Shown here: piece by piece, positions 6,269 through 11,197 of the stretch
How the letters are laid out: each line of letters begins with the position of its first letter
Position numbering within the stretch: the first letter of the stretch is position 1
Source: Erysipelotrichaceae bacterium UBA1783
GTDB taxonomy: Bacteria; Bacillota_I; Bacilli_A; Erysipelotrichales; Erysipelotrichaceae
Length of the DNA stretch: 11,197 nt
NCBI GenBank assembly: GCA_002315205.1
Contig: DCGH01000100.1
Span: forward strand, 6,295 to 17,491
Direction: 5' to 3'
Program-made: the position numbers and the translations under genes
The notes under the pieces: model-generated
What the model saw: the letters and a program-made list of their open reading frames with translations, nothing else
The model's database searches: none
Told to the model about the DNA's origin: nothing

Positions 6269-7102
6269 TTAGTCAATTTCATATCCTAATAATAGGCCAC
6301 CCTTTTCAGCATAATAGCTGCAAAGTGCCGTAGTTAGTCTAACCTTAATATCAGCAGTTGGGAACTTTTCTCTGATCATATTGACAACCATCTGAGCAGA
6401 CTCACTATTGATAACATGGTTAATTCTAACCTTGCCACCATTATAACCCTTTTCAAGCATTCTTTCGAATATTTTCTTTAGAGCATGCTTTTCTCCCTTT
6501 GCTTTATGAATGACATCAATGCGTCCTTCCTCATTTGCTTCACCAACTAATCTGATGCCTAATACACCAATTAGCTTAGCAATGACTGGATTTAAACGGC
6601 CATTATTTGCTAAATTCATGACATTCTGAAGATTAAATAACAGCTGTAGCTTCTTTCTATAGATATTTACTTCAACTTCAGTTCTTGCAAAGTCATAGCC
6701 CTTTTCTTTACATTCTGCAATATGTTCGATAATCAATTCCATTTCAGCACCAGTTGAAAGGCTATCAATAACCATAATTTTTGCTGAAGGATTTTCCTCC
6801 AGGTAGCTTTCCTTTGCCTTATTGGCGCTGTTATAGCTTCCTGAAAGATTAGAGCTAATTGTAATAGCGTAGATTTCATCACTACCTTCAAAGGCATCAA
6901 TCCATTCACCAATACTAGGACAGCTTGTTGATGACTTATCATTTGTGCTCATTAGCAGGTTAATCATTTCTTCAACATCAACGCCCTTCTGGTCAACATA
7001 GTTTTTTCCTGCAACAGAAATCTTTAAAGGTACAGTTGTGTAATTCACACCTTCCATTTCAAATACATTTGATGATGAATCAGATACAATTTTATAAGTC
7101 AT
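6269..7102 (-). CDS. DegV-family fatty-acid-binding protein
   Basis: This 277-residue cytoplasmic protein has the standard DegV length and two-domain layout. It starts MTYKIVSDSSSN, the conserved DSS(A/S)-type N-terminus. The TSCPS segment (59-63) and ISSNLSGSYNSA (82-93) supply the hydroxyl residues that bind the fatty-acid carboxylate in this family. LANNGRLN near residue 165 corresponds to the conserved LxxGGR region, with one Gly replaced by Asn. Related FakB proteins present fatty acids to the kinase FakA for phospholipid synthesis. No FakA (Dak2 domain) gene is seen here, and many DegV proteins have no proven partner, so I do not call it FakB. AAGGAG lies 7 nt before the ATG. It sits 27 nt after the pyrophosphatase gene and 19 nt before the acidic protein gene, on the same strand with no terminator between, so it is probably the middle gene of a three-gene operon. 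Confidence 0.9.
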   Translation of the reverse strand: MTYKIVSDSSSNVFEMEGVNYTTVPLKISVAGKNYVDQKGVDVEEMINLLMSTNDKSSTSCPSIGEWIDAFEGSDEIYAITISSNLSGSYNSANKAKESYLEENPSAKIMVIDSLSTGAEMELIIEHIAECKEKGYDFARTEVEVNIYRKKLQLLFNLQNVMNLANNGRLNPVIAKLIGVLGIRLVGEANEEGRIDVIHKAKGEKHALKKIFERMLEKGYNGGKVRINHVINSESAQMVVNMIREKFPTADIKVRLTTALCSYYAEKGGLLLGYEID

Positions 7103-7129
7103 AATAAAACTCCTTCTAATAAATAGTAT

Positions 7130-8752
7130 TTAATCTAAGGCTTCAGAAACCATAGGCACAATCTGCAGCTTTCTGGAAATGAAACCTGGAAGGAAATATA
7201 ATTCCTTTTCAATTGTTCCATATTTTGCTAGCTGCTCCTCTAGCCTGAATGCTTCCTTTCCTTTGATTAGTAAGTACGAACCTGAACCGTCAATTAAGGT
7301 AAAGCTCATAATAACAATGCCACATTCACTAGCCTTAGCATAATCAGTAATAATCTTTTCCATCTTATCCTTGATTGGTAAAACAGAATCAATATCAACC
7401 ACATTACACTGGCCAATAGTAACCTTGATTTTATTAATCTCAAACTTCTTTAAATCAGCATTAAAGATATCGTTTGGACTCTTTCCGGCAAAGCTTGCAC
7501 CAGCAGCTAAAATCTGCGGGCCTAGCTCTTTGATATCTAAACTAGCAATATCTGCTAATTCCTTGGCTGTTTTAATATCCGTTTCAGTACATGTGACACT
7601 CTTGAAGTTTACTGTATCAGAGATAATTGCACAGCATAATAATCCTGCCAAATCCTCTGGAATATAAACATCATTTTCTCTAAACATCTTTGTCACGATG
7701 GTTGCACAGCATCCTAGCTGTTCGTTTCTAAAGAATACTGGAGAGGCGGTCTTGATACCACCAATTCTATGATGGTCAATGACCTCTAGAATATTTGCCT
7801 GCTCTGCTCCTTCAATCGATTGTGACAATTCATTGTGGTCCACTAGGATCAGATTTCTGTTGGCATGCTTAAATACGTGATATCTTGATAATGTACCAAT
7901 GATATGATGCCTCTGATCTAAGATAGGATAGCTTCTATATCTTGACTTATTGATGGCTGATTTTACATCCTCAATATAATCATCATGCTGGAAGCTTGTT
8001 AGCTTTGTCGACATAATCATACTGATTGGTGCAGCGAAATAAATATTCTTAGTGATATCATAAATATCACGTTCACACAAAACTAAATTACAGTTCTTTT
8101 CCTTTGCTAAATCTAAAATCTCATCAGAAAACTTTTTGCAATAGCTGGCAATTAATGTTGCTGCACCTCTTTCAATCGCATTTTTCATTACGGCTTCATC
8201 ATGAGAGGTTATAACAATACGATGCTCCTTTACATGGTCTAAAGCACTTGCAGCAATATAGATGTGTCCATCGGTATGCTGAAGATCTGCTTTATAAATC
8301 AGCTTGGCATTTAAATAATCGCAGATTCTTTCAATTGAGGTTTCTCTGATTAAACGATTATTTGTATCCTGATGTGGCATTAAAGGAGAAACAATATCAG
8401 AAATAGTAGACATACCTAATAAATGTCTTCTATCATCCACAATCGCAATAACCTTTTTGTGAGACTGTCTCATCAGCATTAAAGCTGTATGTAAATTATC
8501 ATCCTTTTTACATGTGACAACATCATCAAACTCAATATCTCTTACACATGTTTTAATGTCCCTGACAAATGGAGGAGGGAATTCATTAAAAAGATTTAAT
8601 ATAAATTCAGTTTCTGGGTTTAACTGTCCAATTCTTACCGCAATTGCATCATAGCCAAGCTGCTGCTTTAAATAAGCATACGCCATAGCAGAGATAATTG
8701 AATCGGAATCGGGATTTTTATGTCCAGTTACATAAATCGTGTTTTTTCCCAT
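7130..8752 (-). CDS. ppaC: Manganese-dependent inorganic pyrophosphatase with CBS and DRTGG regulatory domains
   Basis: A 540-residue family II pyrophosphatase, much longer than the ~310 residues of the unregulated form because a regulatory block is inserted in the DHH domain. DHH part 1 (1-60) has GHKNPDSDS (10-18) with metal ligands H11, D15 and D17. CBS1 spans about 65-125 and a DRTGG-like domain about 136-240. CBS2 spans about 241-298. The DHH domain resumes with LVDHNE (303-308), DHHR (326-329) and SDT (378-380). The C-terminal DHHA2 domain (about 425-535) carries GKSPNDIF and ends with SRKLQIVP, containing the conserved Arg-Lys pair. It hydrolyses PPi to phosphate in the cytoplasm. In studied CBS-DRTGG relatives, AMP or ADP inhibit and diadenosine polyphosphates activate, so nucleotide control is likely here. 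AAGGAG lies 9 nt before the ATG. It leads the operon with degV and the acidic protein gene. Confidence 0.93.
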   Translation of the reverse strand: MGKNTIYVTGHKNPDSDSIISAMAYAYLKQQLGYDAIAVRIGQLNPETEFILNLFNEFPPPFVRDIKTCVRDIEFDDVVTCKKDDNLHTALMLMRQSHKKVIAIVDDRRHLLGMSTISDIVSPLMPHQDTNNRLIRETSIERICDYLNAKLIYKADLQHTDGHIYIAASALDHVKEHRIVITSHDEAVMKNAIERGAATLIASYCKKFSDEILDLAKEKNCNLVLCERDIYDITKNIYFAAPISMIMSTKLTSFQHDDYIEDVKSAINKSRYRSYPILDQRHHIIGTLSRYHVFKHANRNLILVDHNELSQSIEGAEQANILEVIDHHRIGGIKTASPVFFRNEQLGCCATIVTKMFRENDVYIPEDLAGLLCCAIISDTVNFKSVTCTETDIKTAKELADIASLDIKELGPQILAAGASFAGKSPNDIFNADLKKFEINKIKVTIGQCNVVDIDSVLPIKDKMEKIITDYAKASECGIVIMSFTLIDGSGSYLLIKGKEAFRLEEQLAKYGTIEKELYFLPGFISRKLQIVPMVSEALD

Positions 8753-8774
8753 AACAAAAAGCTCCTTTTTTATT

Positions 8775-8803
8775 ATTATACATTATCGAGGTAAATATTT
8801 GAA
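8775..8803 (-). promoter_or_regulatory. Promoter of the pyrophosphatase operon
   Basis: On the minus strand TTCAAA (8798-8803) and a perfect TATAAT (8775-8780) are separated by 17 nt. The -10 is 22 nt before the pyrophosphatase ATG. The -35 hexamer overlaps that of the opposing aminotransferase promoter by five bases. Confidence 0.6.
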
Positions 8804-8828
8804 CTATTGACTATTATTTAAGTATAAT
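8799..8828 (+). promoter_or_regulatory. Promoter of the aminotransferase-HAD operon
   Basis: TTGAAC (8799-8804) and a perfect TATAAT (8823-8828) are 18 nt apart. The transcript should start near 8835, leaving a very short leader that begins at or inside the AGAGGTGGTGAT ribosome site. A second TTGACT at 8807-8812 is too close to the -10 to act as its -35. Confidence 0.65.
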
Positions 8829-8846
8829 ATAAGAGGTGGTGATTTT

Positions 8847-10322
8847 ATGGAAATTAAAGATCGCAAGGAAATCAATCTTGAGTTAGAAGCAATCGATGAT
8901 ATGATGGCTTCCCTATTAGAAAAGAGAATTCAGCTATTAAATCAGAGATTAGATGCTGATAAACAAGAGAATTACGTATTAAATATTTCAAACAAAAAAA
9001 TTGATGAAAACACTGTTAAAAATTATCAGAACAGGCTAAAAAACCAGATGGAAACATTGGATAGCTTTATCGAAAAGAAGCTTGATGATAAAACGGATGC
9101 TTTCTTAAAGGAAGGTGTGGACTACTCTACCTTTACCGATATGACCTTTATCATTTCTGGTCAGGGTAAGGCAGACACAGATGAAAATAAGATTAATGCG
9201 ACAATTGGTTCATTATTTTCTGATGAAGGAAAAATTGTTGCCTTTGACACCGTATATCAAGCCTATGATAAGGTATCTAAAGAAGCAAAGGCAGCCTATG
9301 CTGAAGGCTTTTTAGGTAACAGTGCTTTTAGAGAAGGAATCTATAAATGGATTAACCGAAAAAATAACATAAACCTACCACACGATGTCATCGCAACTGC
9401 TGGCGGTACTGGTGCTGTCAATCTTTCTATTACCAACTTCTTAAATGAAAATGAAACATTATTAATACCAAAGGTATGCTGGGGCTCTTATAAGCTTATG
9501 GCTAAAAATGCGGGTATTAAAACAGCAGGATACAAGCTTGTTGATGACAACAATAATGTTGATTTAACCGATCTGTTTTTACAGTCACTAAAAATCATCA
9601 AGGAACAGGGAAAGCTTGTTGTTATTATTAATGACCCATGTCAGAATCCAACTGGTATCAGCTATGGCAGCGAAAACTGGAAGTTAATTATTGCCTTCTA
9701 TAAAAAACTAACTGAATATGGCAAGGTAATTATTATTAATGATGTTGCTTATATTGATTACTGTTACGAAGATGGCTTTGATTATTTCAAGGCATACAAT
9801 GATATGAATGATGATATGCTATCTATCGTCTGCTTCAGCTGCTCTAAATCATTTACAGCCTATGGTCAAAGAGTTGGCGCTGCTATTGTTTTAGCCAAGA
9901 ATGCCCAGACCGTAGAAAGAGTATCCAATGTATTCTCTAAGTGCTGCAGAGGCTACTGGAGTAATATCAATAATGGCTTTATGATTGCGGTAAGTGATAT
10001 CACAAACAATCATTTAGACGATTACAACAACGAAAAAAAACAATATGTAGATTTATTAAAGAAACGTGCTGATAGCTTCAAGGAAGCCGCAAAAGCCTGT
10101 GGCTTAGAAATCTATCCATATACAGAAGGATTCTTTATCTTTGTTAAGGAAGAGGATGCAGCAATTCGTACAAAAGCTCATAAGTATTTATTAGAGCATC
10201 ATGTTTACACATTAAACTTTGAGGGTGGCTTAAGAGTAGCAATCTGCTCTTTACCTTTAGAGGATTGTCCAAAGCTTCCTTCAAGAATTAAAGAAGCATT
10301 AGAGGTAGCAAGAAATGGTTAA
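8847..10322 (+). CDS. Class I PLP-dependent aminotransferase with extra N-terminal helical domain
   Basis: A 491-residue protein, about 90 residues longer than a plain class I aminotransferase. Residues from about 98 form a fold-type I PLP enzyme of the aspartate/aromatic aminotransferase type: AGGTGA (185-190) for the cofactor phosphate, W212, NDPCQNPTG (262-270, N267), D299 and Y302 contacting the PLP ring, Schiff-base lysine K334 in SCSKS, R342 in QRVGA, and R463 in GLRVA, the likely substrate carboxylate binder. Residues 5-90 are charged helices. The first, LEAIDDMMASLLEKRIQLL (13-31), resembles the opening helix of AroQ-type chorismate mutases (xxIDxxxxxLLxxRxxL), but the later catalytic positions are not clearly conserved, so mutase activity is doubtful. 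The substrate is unassigned; aromatic or dicarboxylic amino acids are plausible. The ATG follows AGAGGTGG at 7 nt. The next gene overlaps it by 8 nt, forming an operon. Confidence 0.87.
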   Translation: MEIKDRKEINLELEAIDDMMASLLEKRIQLLNQRLDADKQENYVLNISNKKIDENTVKNYQNRLKNQMETLDSFIEKKLDDKTDAFLKEGVDYSTFTDMTFIISGQGKADTDENKINATIGSLFSDEGKIVAFDTVYQAYDKVSKEAKAAYAEGFLGNSAFREGIYKWINRKNNINLPHDVIATAGGTGAVNLSITNFLNENETLLIPKVCWGSYKLMAKNAGIKTAGYKLVDDNNNVDLTDLFLQSLKIIKEQGKLVVIINDPCQNPTGISYGSENWKLIIAFYKKLTEYGKVIIINDVAYIDYCYEDGFDYFKAYNDMNDDMLSIVCFSCSKSFTAYGQRVGAAIVLAKNAQTVERVSNVFSKCCRGYWSNINNGFMIAVSDITNNHLDDYNNEKKQYVDLLKKRADSFKEAAKACGLEIYPYTEGFFIFVKEEDAAIRTKAHKYLLEHHVYTLNFEGGLRVAICSLPLEDCPKLPSRIKEALEVARNG

Positions 10323-11127
10323 GGTAGCATTTATATATGATTTCGATCAGACTCTTTGCACAAACAATATGCAGGAGTATGCTCTTCTACCTACCCTTGG
10401 CATTGATGCCAAAGCATTTTGGAAGGAAACACAGGAAATCTCTATTAAGAATAATATGGACTCTGTGCTTTCTTATATGTATTTATTATTAAAGAAGGCA
10501 AAGGATGCCAATATTGAATTAACCTATGATATGCTAAAGGATACTGGTAAAAGCATCCAATATTATCCAGGTGTTGAAGATTATTTCGACAGAATCAATG
10601 CCTATGCCAAAGAGCAAGGCATTGAGCTAGAACACTTCGTTATTTCCTCAGGAACAAAGGAAATCATCGAAGGAAGCTCTATCTACGAAAAGTTCAAAAA
10701 GGTTTTCGCTTGCGAATACCACTATGATGAAAATGGTCATCCTGATTGGCCAGCAATGGCAATCAATTATACCGGCAAAACCCAATTCTTATTCAGAATT
10801 AACAAATACTCCTTAGATGTATATGATAATTCCACTATTAATATGGGCTCTGATCCAAAGGAAAGAACCATTCCATTCTCTAGAATGGTCTACATTGCTG
10901 ATGGATTTACCGATGTCCCATGTATGCAGCTAGTCAAAAACAATGGTGGCTACTCTATTGCGGTAAGTACAGATTATACTGGTACCTTACAGCAATTAAT
11001 TAAGGATAAGCGTATCAACTATGTTGCTAATGCAGACTATTCTCAAGACAGTGAATTAGATCATATATTAAAGGCAATCATTAATAAGATTGCCATTGAT
11101 GAAGAGCTAACAAAATATCAAAAATAA
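10315..11127 (+). CDS. HAD-family phosphatase-like protein, coupled to the aminotransferase
   Basis: A 270-residue HAD-superfamily protein resembling the phosphoserine-phosphatase-like (IB) branch. Motif I is YDFDQTL at 8-14 (D9, D11). A helical cap follows at about 15-85, with YYPGVEDYFDRI (83-94) leading back into the core. Motif II is S111/S112 in FVISSGTKEII. K155 in TGKTQFLFRINK is the motif III candidate. Motif IV is IADGFTDVPCM (194-204) with D196 and D200. All residues for Mg-dependent phosphatase chemistry are present; the substrate is unknown. The ATG overlaps the aminotransferase stop (ATGGTTAA, 8 nt), with AGAGG 9 nt upstream inside that gene, so the two proteins are probably made together. 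The pairing invites comparison with pathways that combine transamination and dephosphorylation (serine, histidinol), but this aminotransferase is not the SerC or HisC type, so I assign no pathway. Confidence 0.82.
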   Translation: MVKVAFIYDFDQTLCTNNMQEYALLPTLGIDAKAFWKETQEISIKNNMDSVLSYMYLLLKKAKDANIELTYDMLKDTGKSIQYYPGVEDYFDRINAYAKEQGIELEHFVISSGTKEIIEGSSIYEKFKKVFACEYHYDENGHPDWPAMAINYTGKTQFLFRINKYSLDVYDNSTINMGSDPKERTIPFSRMVYIADGFTDVPCMQLVKNNGGYSIAVSTDYTGTLQQLIKDKRINYVANADYSQDSELDHILKAIINKIAIDEELTKYQK

Positions 11128-11174
11128 GGTGATGTAAACACTTGCTTATCGCAAACTAACAAGAGGTTTACACC
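11128..11174. other. Imperfect inverted repeat after the last gene, possible terminator
   Basis: Immediately after the HAD stop codon, TGTAAAC (11133-11139) pairs with GTTTACA (11166-11172). GG/CC flank it outside and CTTG (11141-11144)/CAAG (11160-11163) lie inside. No T-tract follows on the plus strand. On the minus strand the hairpin is followed by TTATTTTT, so it may instead terminate a converging gene beyond the window. The remaining bases to 11197 show nothing recognisable. Confidence 0.4.
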
Positions 11175-11197
11175 AACGTCATTAAGTTAAGCTAATA

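Noticed and set aside
7371..7667. 98-codon plus-strand open frame opposite the pyrophosphatase gene
   Set aside because: It is antisense to conserved DHH/DHHA2 coding sequence and has no recognisable protein features; I read it as a by-product of codon bias. The same applies to the other short antisense frames, including 749-934, 3522-3740, 4118-4360 and 5560-5781.
8807..8828. TTGACT as the -35 of the aminotransferase promoter
   Set aside because: It is only 10 nt from the TATAAT, too short for a sigma-A type promoter; TTGAAC at 8799 has workable spacing.
11142..11159. Five-codon frame (TTG start, MLIAN) after an AAGGTGAT site, as a leader peptide
   Set aside because: It uses a TTG start, is too short to judge, and no regulated downstream gene is visible in the window.
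1..11197. Defence system, mobile element, CRISPR array or RNA gene
   Set aside because: I found no transposase, integrase, nuclease or toxin motifs, no direct-repeat array and no tRNA- or rRNA-like sequence on either strand.

Overview
The window is AT-rich bacterial DNA with short intergenic gaps, AGGAGG-type ribosome binding sites, TATAAT-type promoters and compact hairpin-plus-U-tract terminators. The gene content fits a low-GC Bacillota chromosome: a CBS/DRTGG manganese pyrophosphatase, a DegV protein, an RsmF-like rRNA methyltransferase, a Cof-type HAD phosphatase and a class I aminotransferase. A gut-type Erysipelotrichia or Clostridia member is my best guess, but no marker gene fixes the lineage. 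I see no transposon, phage, CRISPR, tRNA or rRNA, and this looks like ordinary core or housekeeping territory.

Layout. Bases 1-579 (minus) hold the first 193 codons of a GNAT-type acetyltransferase that runs off the left edge. It has its own promoter just downstream of the terminator of a two-gene minus-strand operon, nitroreductase (1470-1994) then Cof-like HAD phosphatase (670-1467). A short divergent region separates this operon from a plus-strand beta-phosphoglucomutase-like HAD gene (2070-2738). That gene collides tail to tail, with a 23-nt overlap, with an RsmF-like m5C methyltransferase (2716-4017, minus). Next, all on the minus strand, come a nucleoside hydrolase (4084-5031) with its own promoter and terminator, then an apparent three-gene operon read right to left: CBS/DRTGG pyrophosphatase (7130-8752), DegV (6269-7102) and a strongly acidic membrane-anchored protein of unknown function (5101-6249). 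A divergent promoter region (8753-8846) then drives a plus-strand pair, a class I aminotransferase with an extra N-terminal helical domain (8847-10322) and an overlapping HAD phosphatase-like gene (10315-11127).

How the genes relate. Most transcription units are one to three genes with unrelated housekeeping roles: phosphate and nucleotide turnover (pyrophosphatase, nucleoside hydrolase, three HAD enzymes), rRNA modification, and lipid binding (DegV). Two groupings suggest functional links. The pyrophosphatase-DegV-acidic protein operon could couple adenine-nucleotide sensing to envelope or lipid functions, and the translationally coupled aminotransferase-HAD pair looks like two steps of one undetermined pathway.

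The least familiar items are the acidic/poly-lysine/two-helix membrane protein, the N-terminal domain on the aminotransferase, and an intrinsic terminator for one gene embedded in the coding sequence of the converging gene. I see no strong evidence for an entirely new multi-gene system.
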